From the NCBI RefSeq assembly GCF_000633935.1, contig NZ_KK214997.1, positions 261,872 through 325,871 of the forward strand: a stretch of DNA of 64,000 nt, in the 5' to 3' direction. How positions within the stretch are numbered: position 1 is the stretch's first letter; each line of letters starts with the position of its first letter. Under the pieces are notes generated by a model. It searched no databases. It was not told where the DNA came from and saw only the letters and a list, made by a program, of their open reading frames with translations. Source of the DNA: Ectothiorhodospira haloalkaliphila ATCC 51935. Lineage in GTDB: Bacteria > Pseudomonadota > Gammaproteobacteria > Ectothiorhodospirales > Ectothiorhodospiraceae. Made by a program: the position numbers and the translations under genes. Of the stretch, positions 16,355-25,620 are shown piece by piece.

Positions 16355-17107
16355 ATGCAGGCTGGTGATTCAACACCTGATCAACACCGCTTCAACGAGG
16401 CCGAACGCAAGGCCATCTATCGCAACATGCTCTGCCGGAGGGACGTGCGGGGGCAATTCCTGCCCGACCCGGTGCCCGATGACATGCTGGCCCGCATCCT
16501 GACCGCGGCCCATTTTGCACCCTCGGTGGGCTACATGCAGCCCTGGAGCTTTGTGGTCGTCAAGGACCCAAAGATCAAGCATCGGGCCCATCAGGCCTTC
16601 ACCCGCGCCAATGAGGAGGCAGCAGGGATGTTCGAAGGCGAAAAGCAGGAGACGTATCGCAGCCTGCGCCTGGAAGGCATCCTGGATGCGCCCATCAATC
16701 TGTGCATCACCTGCGACCGGGACCGCGCCGGCCCGGTGGTGATCGGTCGCACCCACGACCATCGGATGGACCTGTACAGCGTGGTCTGCGCCGTGCAGAA
16801 CCTGTGGCTGGCGGCACGCAGCGAGGGGCTGGGCGTGGGCTGGGTGAGCATCTTCCGGCCCGAAGACATCCGACAGGTACTGAATCTGCCCGATGAGATC
16901 GTCCCCGTGGCCTATTTATGCATTGGCCGGGTCAGCCACTTCCATGACAAGCCCGAACTGGAAGCCGCCGGCTGGCGTCCCCGGTTACCGCTGGAGCAAT
17001 TGATCCATGTGGATGGCTGGGGGCATGCCCCTGCCGAGGACGACGAACTGGTCAAGGCCGTCCAGGCATGCCAGGCCAGGGCAAGCCGCTCCGAAGTCCC
17101 GCTTTAG
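16355..17107 (+). CDS. bluB: 5,6-dimethylbenzimidazole synthase BluB
   Basis: 250 residues from ATG 16355 (AGGGGAA just upstream). A nitroreductase-fold enzyme that uses oxygen and FMNH2 to cut flavin into dimethylbenzimidazole, the lower ligand of cobalamin. Typical segments are MLCRRDVRGQFLPDPV, AAHFAPSVGYMQPWSFVVV, GRTHDHRMDLYSVVCAVQNL and GLGVGWVSIFRPEDI. The cobalamin riboswitch in its leader strongly supports the call. The oxygen requirement is notable in a phototroph that grows without air. Confidence 0.95.
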   Translation: MQAGDSTPDQHRFNEAERKAIYRNMLCRRDVRGQFLPDPVPDDMLARILTAAHFAPSVGYMQPWSFVVVKDPKIKHRAHQAFTRANEEAAGMFEGEKQETYRSLRLEGILDAPINLCITCDRDRAGPVVIGRTHDHRMDLYSVVCAVQNLWLAARSEGLGVGWVSIFRPEDIRQVLNLPDEIVPVAYLCIGRVSHFHDKPELEAAGWRPRLPLEQLIHVDGWGHAPAEDDELVKAVQACQARASRSEVPL

Positions 17108-17139
17108 GGCCTGCGCTCCCGCTCACCCTGTGCTCGCCT

Positions 17140-17167
17140 CCGTCGGCGCCCCTGCGGGTGCCGACGG
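17140..17167 (+). terminator. Strong hairpin downstream of bluB
   Basis: CCGTCGGC (17140-17147) pairs with GCCGACGG (17160-17167), and the stem continues inward for up to about 12 bp. No run of T follows, so intrinsic termination is uncertain. It may act as an mRNA-end stabiliser or a Rho-assisted terminator. Confidence 0.4.
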
Positions 17168-17258
17168 CATTCGGCCCGTGCAAGACCTCACCGTTCGTGA
17201 ATCCCCTGCTACGCTCATGGTAGGGCCGCTCGGGCCGACTGCGTGGGGATGAACCAAG

Positions 17259-18404
17259 ATGACAAGAAAACGCCTTGTGGTCTGTTGCGACGGCACCTGG
17301 GCCAAGGAAGAAAACGAGACCCATATCTTCCGCCTGTTCAGGATGATTTCCGAGGCGCCCGCCAACGATGCCTATCAACTCAAGGAATACGTACCCGGCG
17401 TGGGCTCCTCGCGATGGACCCGTTTTCGCGGTGGGGCCTTTGGTTTCGGACTCAATGAAAACCTGCAACGGGCCTACAACTGGTTGGTGGAGCATTACGA
17501 ACCCGGTGATGAGATCTTCTGTTTCGGTTTTTCGCGAGGTGCCTACACGGCGCGGTCTCTTTGCGGGATGATCGGCACATCCGGCCTCTTCTGCAGGCAA
17601 CATCGGGACGACACGGATCTGGCCATGGATTACTACCGGGCACCCCCCGAACGAAGGCTGCAAAGCCGCCAACACCGTCGACTCCAGCGCATCACGCGTC
17701 ATCCGGAAGAGACCCTGAGCGTGCGCATGCTGGGGGTTTTCGACACGGTCGGTGCCCTGGGTGTACCTATCCCTACGCTGGCCTCGTTTGCCCAGGGGGG
17801 ACGACGGGTCAACTTCCATGACACCACGCTGGGCCCCCTGGTGGAGAACGCATTTCACGCCCTGGCCATCGACGAGCAACGTGGCCCTTTCAAGCCCACC
17901 CTCTGGACGATGCCGGATGGAACCCCGCCCCAGGCACGGCGATTTGATGGCAGCACAGTGGAACAGCAAGTGGTGCAGGCCTGGTTCCCTGGCGTTCATT
18001 CCGATGTGGGCGGCGGCTACGACAACAAGGCCCTGGCCGATGTGCCTTTCCTGTGGATGTTGCGCGAAGCCCAGGCGCTGGGGCTGCACATGGAGGATGA
18101 TGTGATGGATGAATGGCTGTCTCCCAACCCCTTTGCCCCGGCCCATGATTCCCTGAATCTCCAATACAAGCTCACCGCCTACTGGCCATGGATCGACGAC
18201 AACCGCCCACGCCTCATCGGTGCTCAGGCCCGGCATCGGGCTGGTCTGGGCATGGCACGGAACGCCATGGTCCACCAGGCCACCCTGGATCGCATCCAGC
18301 AGAGCGCGCAACTACCCCCGGAGCAGTCCCCCTATCGGCCCGCGAACCTGGTGAACGACCAGGGAGAGCTGCTGGAACCGATGGATGCCGTGAACACCCG
18401 TTAG
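17259..18404 (+). CDS. DUF2235 alpha/beta-hydrolase-like protein
   Basis: 381 residues. [11 protein letters not shown] opens the domain, [18 protein letters not shown] is the nucleophile elbow (GxSxG), and [12 protein letters not shown] and [13 protein letters not shown] are typical DUF2235 stretches holding the likely Asp and His. The family includes Tle1-type phospholipase effectors of type VI secretion, but no secretion genes, immunity gene or signal peptide are nearby, so an intracellular lipase or esterase role is as likely. Confidence 0.85.
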   Translation: MTRKRLVVCCDGTWAKEENETHIFRLFRMISEAPANDAYQLKEYVPGVGSSRWTRFRGGAFGFGLNENLQRAYNWLVEHYEPGDEIFCFGFSRGAYTARSLCGMIGTSGLFCRQHRDDTDLAMDYYRAPPERRLQSRQHRRLQRITRHPEETLSVRMLGVFDTVGALGVPIPTLASFAQGGRRVNFHDTTLGPLVENAFHALAIDEQRGPFKPTLWTMPDGTPPQARRFDGSTVEQQVVQAWFPGVHSDVGGGYDNKALADVPFLWMLREAQALGLHMEDDVMDEWLSPNPFAPAHDSLNLQYKLTAYWPWIDDNRPRLIGAQARHRAGLGMARNAMVHQATLDRIQQSAQLPPEQSPYRPANLVNDQGELLEPMDAVNTR

Positions 18405-18460
18405 GGCCCTCGCGGCCTGACCGGGGGCAGAGAAGTGATTCATGTGGTTATACTGGGGCA

Positions 18461-18949
18461 ATGACTTCTGCCAAACCCACCTCACATGACCCCGGCCCCC
18501 GCATCTGGGTGGACGCGGATGCCTGCCCCGTGGTGATCAAGGAGATCCTGTTTCGTGCGGCACAGCGCACACGGATCCCTGTCACACTGGTGGCCAACCA
18601 GTTCATCCAGGTGCCGCGTTCACCCTTCATCAAGACGATGCAGGTGGGTGCCGGCTATGACGTGGCCGATGATGAAATCGTTCGTCTGGTGTCACCGGGA
18701 GATCTGGTCATCACCGCCGACATCCCCCTGGCCTCACAGGTACTGGACAAACAGGGCCAGGCGCTCAACCCGCGCGGTGAGTCATACACCCAGGACACCA
18801 TCCGCCAACGCTTGCAAATGAGGGACTTCATGGACACCCTGCGGGCAAGCGGCGTCGATACCGGCGGCCCTCCAGCCCTCAGCCAGAGCGACCGGCAGGC
18901 CTTTGCCAATCAACTGGATCGTTGGCTGCAGCGAAACACCCGTGCCTGA
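18461..18949 (+). CDS. YaiI/YqxD (DUF188) family protein
   Basis: 162 residues with [32 protein letters not shown] and ITADIPLA, all hallmarks of UPF0178, a PIN-like fold with conserved acidic residues. Biochemical function not established. The frame is open upstream into the previous gene, but ATG 18461 fits the family start. Confidence 0.92.
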   Translation: MTSAKPTSHDPGPRIWVDADACPVVIKEILFRAAQRTRIPVTLVANQFIQVPRSPFIKTMQVGAGYDVADDEIVRLVSPGDLVITADIPLASQVLDKQGQALNPRGESYTQDTIRQRLQMRDFMDTLRASGVDTGGPPALSQSDRQAFANQLDRWLQRNTRA

Positions 18950-18991
18950 CCCGATGCCGTACCACGGCATTCCCCATGCAAAGGAGTTCTG

Positions 18992-19336
18992 ATGAAATTT
19001 GCCCGTACCCTGACAATGATCGCCGCCGCCGCCACCTGGGTGATGCTGTCCGCCTGCGGCGGCGAGGAAACCGCCTCGGAAGTGCCGCTGATGGTGCTGG
19101 CCTCCCAACCCGCCAGTCATGACGGCCAGTTGATCACCACCCAGGGGGTGGTGCGCCATCTGGAGGAACCCTCGCACTACTGGATCGAGGATGAGCAACT
19201 GCGCCGTGTGGCCGTGGAACCCGACGACTTGATTGCCCCCCACCTGGGGGAAACCGTCAAGGTAACCGGCCGTTTCCATTACGCCCCCGAGGAAGGGCGC
19301 AGTCTGCGCCTGCAGCAGGTAGAACCCTTGGAGTGA
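18992..19336 (+). CDS. Small predicted lipoprotein with OB-fold-like C-terminus
   Basis: 114 residues. A signal peptide ends in the lipobox LSAC, putting Cys at about residue 22. The remainder (HDGQLITTQGVVRHLEEPSHYWIEDEQ, ETVKVTGRFHYAPEEG) resembles a small beta-barrel such as an OB fold. AAAGGAG lies just upstream of the ATG. Function unknown. Confidence 0.75.
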   Translation: MKFARTLTMIAAAATWVMLSACGGEETASEVPLMVLASQPASHDGQLITTQGVVRHLEEPSHYWIEDEQLRRVAVEPDDLIAPHLGETVKVTGRFHYAPEEGRSLRLQQVEPLE

Positions 19337-19368
19337 ACCGATCTGCTCCCTTCAAATCAAGGGGCAGC

Positions 19369-20166
19369 TCAAGGGATCAGGCCATCAATCTCTTCAACAG
19401 ACACATCCATGCGCGAGGGAATCACCAGTGGACCAAACTGGTTGAACACAGGCACATCCGAGGCATCCCGACCGTAGCCCAGCCGCACCCGCCCCGCCTC
19501 AGACTCGGACTGGGTGGGGTCGAAGGTGAACCACTGGCCACCCACGTACGCCTCGAACCAGGCATGCAGGTCCATGGGCACCAACCGGTACCGATAGCCC
19601 ACCACATAGCGCGCCGGGATACTCAGGCTTCGACATAGGGCGACCCCGATGTGGGCGAAGTCGCGGCATACCCCGTTGCCCCGGTCGATGGCCTCCTGGG
19701 CCGAGATGGGAGTGGGATCGGAGTCGGTGAGATACGTCATGTGCTCATGAGTCCAGCGGGCAATGGCCTCCACCTGGTCGTAACCGGGAATCTTGCCACG
19801 CACGATTTGCGCAGCCTGCTGCCCCAGGCGATCGGAGTCGCAATAGCGGCTGGGCGTCAGATACATGAGCGTGTGATCCGGCAAGTCCTGCACCAGCACA
19901 AAGGGCGCTCCCGGCACCCGATCCAGTCTGGGGGGCACGCGCACATCTGACTGCACCTGCACCTGGAAGTGCCCGGGCGGCGCCGTCAAACGTTGCCAAA
20001 GATTGCCGTACATATCGGTATATTCGATGATCGGCATGCCGGGCGACACAGTGTAGCGGTCCTGGGCCACCCACTGGTGTGCATCGCTACGCGGTCGCAT
20101 GAGCAACAACATGGGACTCTCCACCTGAAAGTCCATCTCAAGGGTACAACCCACCCGCAACCACAT
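19369..20166 (-). CDS. Transglutaminase-like family protein
   Basis: 265 residues from ATG 20166 (GGGAGG seven bases upstream). The N-terminal half is a transglutaminase N-like beta domain. The C-terminal papain-like domain carries the catalytic Cys (NGVCRDFAHIGVAL), His (DLHAWFEAYV) and Asp (WFTFDPTQ). Such proteins act as cysteine proteases or amide transferases, target unknown. No signal peptide. Confidence 0.88.
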   Translation of the reverse strand: MWLRVGCTLEMDFQVESPMLLLMRPRSDAHQWVAQDRYTVSPGMPIIEYTDMYGNLWQRLTAPPGHFQVQVQSDVRVPPRLDRVPGAPFVLVQDLPDHTLMYLTPSRYCDSDRLGQQAAQIVRGKIPGYDQVEAIARWTHEHMTYLTDSDPTPISAQEAIDRGNGVCRDFAHIGVALCRSLSIPARYVVGYRYRLVPMDLHAWFEAYVGGQWFTFDPTQSESEAGRVRLGYGRDASDVPVFNQFGPLVIPSRMDVSVEEIDGLIP

Positions 20167-20206
20167 AGATCGACCTCCCAGGGTCGTTGCCAAAAATATT
20201 CAAGCC

Positions 20207-20223
20207 TCCCCCTGACAGGGGGA
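20207..20223. promoter_or_regulatory. Perfect 17-bp palindrome upstream of the transglutaminase-like gene
   Basis: TCCCCCTG, a central A, then CAGGGGGA. It lies 40 bases upstream of the transglutaminase-like start and could be an operator or a small hairpin. No recognised regulator matches it. Confidence 0.3.
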
Positions 20224-20386
20224 CGCCGTGACGCCGCGCACCTATCCGGTTTACCGCCCTCTCGTCGCAGTTTACGCCGCCACGAGGGCGAAATCTCGTT
20301 AACATGCTACATTCTTGCCCTCACCCCTTGAGCGTCCACTGGCGCGTCCTGATCACGCCCCAGAATCTCGAATACCGGCAGGCGCC

Positions 20387-22192
20387 ATGACCGAATCGCT
20401 CCCCCCTCAAAACGATGCCAAGACGTCATCCCCGGAGCCTCCCCGAGGGGATGAGGAGCGGTTTCGTGCCCTGGCCGACGCCGGCCAGGCGCTGATCTGG
20501 ACCTCTGGCCTGGATATGCAGTGTGACTGGTTCAACCGCGTCTGGCTGGCATTTACGGGTCGCACCATGGATCAGGAACGGGGCGCAGGCTGGACCGAGG
20601 GGGTCCACCCGGCGGATCTGGATGACTGTATCGCGATCTACACCGAAGCCTTCGAGCGGCGACAACCCTTCAGCATGGACTATCGACTGCGTCACCACAG
20701 CGGTGAGTTCCGCTGGATTCAGGACGATGGCCAGCCTCGCTACGGGGCGGATGGCGCCTTCCTGGGGTATATCGGCCATTGTCTGGATGTGACCCGTCGA
20801 AAGGAGGCGGAGCTCACCAACCGGGTGCACAGTCAGGTACTTGAGCAAGTGCTGGAGCATGCCCCCCTGCGCGATATCCTGCGCACCATCGCCGAGGGTA
20901 TCGAGAGACTGCTGTCCAACCGGCGGGCAGCCATTCAGCTGGTGGACGAGGAAAACCAGCTCCTGCTGCTGGGCGCCGCACCCAGCCTACCCATGGAATA
21001 CAACATCACCTGCGATGGACTGGCCATCGCCGAGGGGGTCGGGTCCTGCGGCACGGCCGCAGCCACCCTGCAACGAGTGATCATTGATGATGTGACCACC
21101 CACCCCTTTTGGGAAACACTGGCCAATGCCGTGCGGGAAGCAGGGATTGGGGCTTGCTGGTCCGAGCCGATCCTGGACTCCCAGGGCCAGGTCATCGCTA
21201 CCTTCGCCACCTACCGGGATGATCCCGGCAGCCCCGATGAACATGAGATCCAGACCGTACAAGCCTTCTCAAACCTGACCCGCCTGGCTATCGAGCAGAC
21301 ACGCCAACAGGGCCGCCTGGTGCTGAGTGACACTGTCTTCAGGGCCGCGGGGGATGCCATTTTCGTGACTGATGCCGATGGCATCATCCTGGAAACCAAC
21401 CCGGCCTTCACCCTGCTCACCGGATACACCGCCGGGGAAGCTGTCGGCCAGAACCCAGGACTGCTCAGGTCGGATCAGCATGATCAGCCGTTCTTTACCC
21501 AGCTTTGGGAAATGCTGCTCGCCACCGGCCAATGGGAAGGCGAACTCTGGAACCGCCGCAAGGATGGCTCCCTGTTCGCAGCCCAGACCACCATCCGTGC
21601 GGTTCCGGACACTTCCGGGCAGACCCGGCACTTCGTGGTCGTTTTTTCGGACATCACTGAACGCAAGGCCCTGCAGGCCCAACTGGAGCACAATGCCAGT
21701 CACGACCTGCTCACGGGACTTCCCAACCGGGCGGTGTTTCAGGACCGCCTGCACCAGGCCATGGCCATGACCGATCGCTCAGACGGTCTGCTGGCAGTGA
21801 TCTATCTGGACCTGGACGGCTTCAAGCAGGTCAACGACCTACTCGGCCATTCCGCCGGGGACGCCCTGCTGGTACAGGCAGGGACGCGGTTCAACGCCTG
21901 CCTGCGCCAGCAAGACACCCTGGCGCGTATCGGCGGGGACGAGTTCGCCGGTATCCTGCTGGACCTGAAAACCCCGGCGGATGCCCAGCCCGTGCTGGAA
22001 CGCATCCTCGGGGCCTGCAAGGGCCTGTGCGATTCAAACCTCCATGGCGAAGCATCCATTTCGGTAAGCATCGGCGTGAGCTTCTACCCCCAGTCAACGC
22101 CCGTGGAACCGGATGGTCTACTGCGACAAGCCGACCACGCCATGTATCAGGCCAAGCAGGCAGGACGCAACCGGTATTGCTTCCATCGCTGA
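20387..22192 (+). CDS. PAS-GAF-PAS diguanylate cyclase
   Basis: 601 residues from ATG 20387. A first PAS with PAC (about 35-150, CDWFNRVWLAFTGR), a GAF domain (about 165-315, GSCGTAA), a second PAS (about 325-435, NPAFTLLTGYTAGEAVGQNP) and a GGDEF domain with intact RIGGDEFA. No membrane span. Expected to make c-di-GMP in response to signals bound by PAS or GAF. The frame is open to a TTG at 20315. Confidence 0.92.
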   Translation: MTESLPPQNDAKTSSPEPPRGDEERFRALADAGQALIWTSGLDMQCDWFNRVWLAFTGRTMDQERGAGWTEGVHPADLDDCIAIYTEAFERRQPFSMDYRLRHHSGEFRWIQDDGQPRYGADGAFLGYIGHCLDVTRRKEAELTNRVHSQVLEQVLEHAPLRDILRTIAEGIERLLSNRRAAIQLVDEENQLLLLGAAPSLPMEYNITCDGLAIAEGVGSCGTAAATLQRVIIDDVTTHPFWETLANAVREAGIGACWSEPILDSQGQVIATFATYRDDPGSPDEHEIQTVQAFSNLTRLAIEQTRQQGRLVLSDTVFRAAGDAIFVTDADGIILETNPAFTLLTGYTAGEAVGQNPGLLRSDQHDQPFFTQLWEMLLATGQWEGELWNRRKDGSLFAAQTTIRAVPDTSGQTRHFVVVFSDITERKALQAQLEHNASHDLLTGLPNRAVFQDRLHQAMAMTDRSDGLLAVIYLDLDGFKQVNDLLGHSAGDALLVQAGTRFNACLRQQDTLARIGGDEFAGILLDLKTPADAQPVLERILGACKGLCDSNLHGEASISVSIGVSFYPQSTPVEPDGLLRQADHAMYQAKQAGRNRYCFHR

Positions 22193-22233
22193 AGCCTGCG
22201 CCACGCAAGGCCTTTCTCATGGCCAGACACCGC

Positions 22234-22935
22234 CTACGACAGCATGTTGCGCAGCATTGAGCGCACCTCCTCGCGGACGATTTCCCGGATGCGCTCCTCC
22301 GAGATGGGCGACTCCGGCGGCGGCAACGCCTCCAGACGATCGCTGATCATGGATGCCACCATTGCGTCCAGGCTTCCGGTGGGTGCTCGAGCCTCGGCGA
22401 GGCTCTCGGATGGCGGTGTGTTCTCCGGCTCTGCGGCCATATGGGCCTCCTCCTGTGGGTCCTGCTGTGTCATGGTCGGCTCTGGCTCCGGGGTCGGTTC
22501 CGGGTTGGGCGTCGGTTCTGGCTCCGGGACAGGCTCTGGATCAGGCGTCGGCTCCGGCTCGGGCTCGGGTGCCGCTTCAGGGATCATCCCGGGGTGCAGC
22601 GGGGTGGGTGCCGAGCGGCGCTCGGGCTCGGAACCCACCATGTCCAGCAGGGCTTCTTCAGGGTCCTGAAAGGGCTGGCTGTCATCGGCATCGTCGTTGC
22701 CCTCGGGAGGCTCATCAATGACGAATCGATCCAGCTCACCATTCTCGATCCACTGCGCCCACTGCTCATACAGGGCTTCCTTGTCGTCAACGCCCTCCAC
22801 ATCGCCGGAGATGAAGGAGGATATATCCTTGACGTGGTACTTTCGCTGCACATAATCCGCCAGCAGCGGACCCACCTCCTCGCTGCCGCGGGTCAGGGCC
22901 ACCAGCCTCATCAAGCTCTCGGATTTGGCACTCAT
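22234..22935 (-). CDS. Acidic hypothetical protein with Pro-Glu repeat region
   Basis: 233 residues in three parts: a helical N-terminus (1-75) with an acidic patch, a low-complexity middle with many Pro-Glu-Pro repeats (about 120-155), and a C-terminal charged helix (SEERIREIVREEVRSML) that looks like an assembly coil. No family recognised. AAGGA sits eight bases before the ATG. Function unknown, though the pattern suggests a spacer between two interaction ends. Confidence 0.7.
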   Translation of the reverse strand: MSAKSESLMRLVALTRGSEEVGPLLADYVQRKYHVKDISSFISGDVEGVDDKEALYEQWAQWIENGELDRFVIDEPPEGNDDADDSQPFQDPEEALLDMVGSEPERRSAPTPLHPGMIPEAAPEPEPEPTPDPEPVPEPEPTPNPEPTPEPEPTMTQQDPQEEAHMAAEPENTPPSESLAEARAPTGSLDAMVASMISDRLEALPPPESPISEERIREIVREEVRSMLRNMLS

Positions 22936-23014
22936 CTTGTTTTTCCTTGATCAGTCATGAAGGACACTCACTTCAGGATAGCGGCATCGGAGGCCCCGGC
23001 TTAAGCCCATTGCT

Positions 23015-23042
23015 TTGACCGCTCTGGCGGGGCCGTTATACT
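23015..23042 (+). promoter_or_regulatory. Promoter of tRNA-Leu
   Basis: TTGACC (23015-23020), a 16-base spacer and TATACT (23037-23042), followed by a GC-rich discriminator as expected for stringently controlled stable-RNA genes. Confidence 0.75.
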
Positions 23043-23093
23043 GCCACCTGCCGGCGCACCAGTAGAACATGGCACAGCGCCCGCAATCATCCC

Positions 23094-23179
23094 GCCCGGG
23101 TGGCGAAATTGGTAGACGCAAGGGATTTAAAATCCCTCGGCCCCAGGCCGTGCCGGTTCGAGTCCGGCTCCGGGCACCA
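23094..23179 (+). tRNA. tRNA-Leu (anticodon UAA)
   Basis: An 86-base cloverleaf. Acceptor GCCCGGG pairs with TCCGGGC; the D arm holds GGTAGACGC; anticodon TAA sits at 23128-23130 in the loop TTTAAAA; there is a long class II variable arm (CGGCCCCAGGCCG) and the T loop GGTTCGAGTCC. The 3' CCA is encoded. The long variable arm and anticodon identify leucine. Confidence 0.97.
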
Positions 23180-23266
23180 TATTCCATCGGATCAGTCCAA
23201 ATGGATATCACGGCGGCAGGCACCTGTCCCGCCCGCCGCCGACCGATGTGCTGGAGGTGATCCCAG

Positions 23267-24118
23267 ATGAACAACGTCATTGCCTGTGTCGACGGATCCC
23301 GTGCTTCTCCGTCCGTCTGTGATTACGCGGCCTGGGCGAGCCGACGCATGGACCTCCCTGTCATGCTGCTACATGTGAGCACACCGCCGGAGACCGCCAC
23401 AACCCAACAGGTCCGCGAGGAGTTGACCCTGGGACACCGCGAGGCACTCCACGGTGAGTTGGAGCAGACAGAACAGACAAGACGACAACTGCTGCATAAA
23501 CAGGGGCAGGCCATTTTGAATGATGCCGCGGACCGCCTGATGCGCCAGGGTGTCCTGGAGCCCGGCAACCTGCTGCGCCAGGGTGACATCGCGCAGGTGC
23601 TCAGGGAACTGCAGGGCGAGGCCCGCCTGGTGGTGGTGGGGCGCAGGGGAAATGACTCCGGGGAGGACATGCGGCATGTGGGTGGCCACCTGGAGACCAT
23701 CATCCGTACCCTGGGTCCCAAGCTACTGATCGCCCCAGAACACTACGCCCCCACGGAGCGCTTCCTGATTGCCTACGATGGCAGTGAAACTGCCAACAAA
23801 GTGGTGGCCCGTGTGGCGCAAAGCCGTCTGCTCAGCGGACTGTCCGGGCACCTGCTCATGGTGGGCAAGGATACCGGCGACAACCGCGCCATGCTCCACG
23901 CAGCGCAGAGCATGCTTGAGCGCAAGGGCTTTTCCATGCAGGCAGCGTTGCGCCCTGGCCCGGTGGAAGCGTCCGTGATCAGCTACCTGGAGGAGCATGA
24001 CATCCAGTTATTGGTCATGGGCGCGTTCGGACATTCCAAGGTCCGACAATTCTTCGTGGGCAGCACGACCACGCGAATGCTCAAGACATGCCGCATACCG
24101 CTGCTGATCCTGCGCTGA
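23267..24118 (+). CDS. Tandem universal stress protein (two UspA domains)
   Basis: 283 residues made of two Usp units (1-155 and 160-283). The first has IACVDGS, the second FLIAYDGSETA and the ATP-binding pattern GAFGHSKVRQFFVGSTTT. GGAGG lies before ATG 23267. Expected cytosolic stress and starvation role; the nucleotide-binding state of the first unit is less certain. Confidence 0.93.
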   Translation: MNNVIACVDGSRASPSVCDYAAWASRRMDLPVMLLHVSTPPETATTQQVREELTLGHREALHGELEQTEQTRRQLLHKQGQAILNDAADRLMRQGVLEPGNLLRQGDIAQVLRELQGEARLVVVGRRGNDSGEDMRHVGGHLETIIRTLGPKLLIAPEHYAPTERFLIAYDGSETANKVVARVAQSRLLSGLSGHLLMVGKDTGDNRAMLHAAQSMLERKGFSMQAALRPGPVEASVISYLEEHDIQLLVMGAFGHSKVRQFFVGSTTTRMLKTCRIPLLILR

Positions 24119-24183
24119 CACCCGACACCCATCCCCAAGCCCCCCTTGGACCGGGATCAGAAGCCTGTCCCGGCAGGAATCCA

Positions 24184-24603
24184 ATGCCACCCGTCAAGAA
24201 ACCATCTTCCAGCGATTATCCACGGCCAGCCAGACGTCCCTGGCTGCGTTCCCGTCAGCCCACCTACCGGATTGCTGCCGTGGGTGTGGGCCTGCTGATG
24301 GTGGCCGGGCTGGGCATCTACATCGGCGTGGGCTACCTGGGGGGCGTGCCCCGGCAACTCGTACTGCTGTTTTCTGCGCCAGGCATCCCCATGGGCTGGT
24401 GGTTCCTGACCATGTCCACCTGGAACGCCGGCCCCATCAACAGCCTCATCATCCAGGGCGCCACCGGCGCCTGCCTGATGACCCTGGGGATTCTGATGCT
24501 GTTCGGGGCGTATGGCGGGATCTTCCTCGTCAGTCTGGGCCTGATGTTGCTGGCCTGTTTTCACTTTTACCTGGCCGTGCGCAGCTTCCGACGCCGGCTC
24601 TGA
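24184..24603 (+). CDS. Hypothetical membrane protein
   Basis: 139 residues with a basic Pro-rich N-terminus and three or four hydrophobic segments (about 30-48, 58-75, 84-105, 108-128). AGGAA precedes ATG 24184. Family not recognised. Followed closely by the amidohydrolase gene. Confidence 0.7.
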   Translation: MPPVKKPSSSDYPRPARRPWLRSRQPTYRIAAVGVGLLMVAGLGIYIGVGYLGGVPRQLVLLFSAPGIPMGWWFLTMSTWNAGPINSLIIQGATGACLMTLGILMLFGAYGGIFLVSLGLMLLACFHFYLAVRSFRRRL

Positions 24604-24632
24604 TCTCTCCTGAAACCCGCAGACCCCACATC

Positions 24633-25511
24633 ATGCGTATTGCACTCATTCAACAATCCAATACCGATGACATCCAGGCCAACCTGGACAAGAGCCTGGC
24701 GGGCATCCGCCGGGCAGCCGAGCAGGGGGCCCGATTGGTCATCCTGCAGGAATTGCATACGGGCCCCTATTTCTGCCAGACGGAGGACACCGGAATCTTC
24801 GATCTGGCCGAACCCATCCCCGGCCCCACCACGCAGACCCTCTCGGAACTGGCGGCGGAACTGGGCGTGGTGATCGTCGGCTCGCTGTTCGAGCGTCGTG
24901 CTGCCGGTCTCTATCACAACACCGCCGTGGTGCTCGACAGCGATGGCCGCCTGGTCGGACGCTACCGCAAGATGCACATCCCAGATGATCCGGGGTATTA
25001 CGAGAAGTTCTACTTCACCCCTGGCGACCTGGGCTTTCATCCCGTGGACACCTCCGTGGGCCGGCTGGGGGTGCTGGTCTGCTGGGATCAGTGGTTCCCG
25101 GAAGCCGCTCGGCTCATGGCACTGGCAGGCGCCGAGTTGTTGATCTATCCCACAGCCATTGGCTGGGATCCGGACGACAACGCCGAGGAACAGGCGCGCC
25201 AACGGGAGGCATGGATCACCGTGCAGCGGGCCCATGCGGTGGCCAATGGTGTGCCTGTGGCCGCCTGCAACCGGGTGGGTTTCGAGGCCGATCCCTCCGG
25301 CGTCGGCGCCGGGAGCCGGTTCTGGGGCAGCAGTTTCGTCTGCGGCCCGCAGGGGGAATTTCTGGACCAGGCCTCCACCGATGAGGAGGCCTGCCTGCTG
25401 GTGGATGTGGATCTGGCCCGGGGCGAGGCTGTGCGGCGTATCTGGCCCTTCCTCCGGGATCGACGCATCGATGCCTATGAGGACCTGCTCAAACGCTACC
25501 GGGATGACTGA
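24633..25511 (+). CDS. aguB: N-carbamoylputrescine amidohydrolase-like carbon-nitrogen hydrolase
   Basis: 292 residues of the nitrilase superfamily, with the Glu-Lys-Cys triad in ILQELHTGPYFCQTE, YRKMHIPDDPGYYEKFYF and VCWDQWFPEAARL. The fit to AguB, which frees putrescine from N-carbamoylputrescine, is close in length and motifs. The usual partner, agmatine deiminase AguA, is not in the window. The frame is open upstream into the previous gene; ATG 24633 matches the family start. Confidence 0.9.
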   Translation: MRIALIQQSNTDDIQANLDKSLAGIRRAAEQGARLVILQELHTGPYFCQTEDTGIFDLAEPIPGPTTQTLSELAAELGVVIVGSLFERRAAGLYHNTAVVLDSDGRLVGRYRKMHIPDDPGYYEKFYFTPGDLGFHPVDTSVGRLGVLVCWDQWFPEAARLMALAGAELLIYPTAIGWDPDDNAEEQARQREAWITVQRAHAVANGVPVAACNRVGFEADPSGVGAGSRFWGSSFVCGPQGEFLDQASTDEEACLLVDVDLARGEAVRRIWPFLRDRRIDAYEDLLKRYRDD

Positions 25512-25620
25512 GCCGATCCCGGACGGAATTTCGGGCGATGATTCCAATCTTATCAACGACACGGCCCCCATTTCCCGGTAGAGTGAGGGGTTGCTGTACC
25601 AAACCGAGGAGGTTTTAAAG

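Noticed and set aside
17052-18311. A 419-codon minus-strand frame opposite the DUF2235 gene
   Set aside because: The plus-strand frame has clear catalytic motifs. The antisense frame has none and crosses the end of bluB.
22480-22571. A possible tandem repeat or CRISPR-like array
   Set aside because: The periodicity comes from Pro-Glu codons within one reading frame; units are short and have no spacers.
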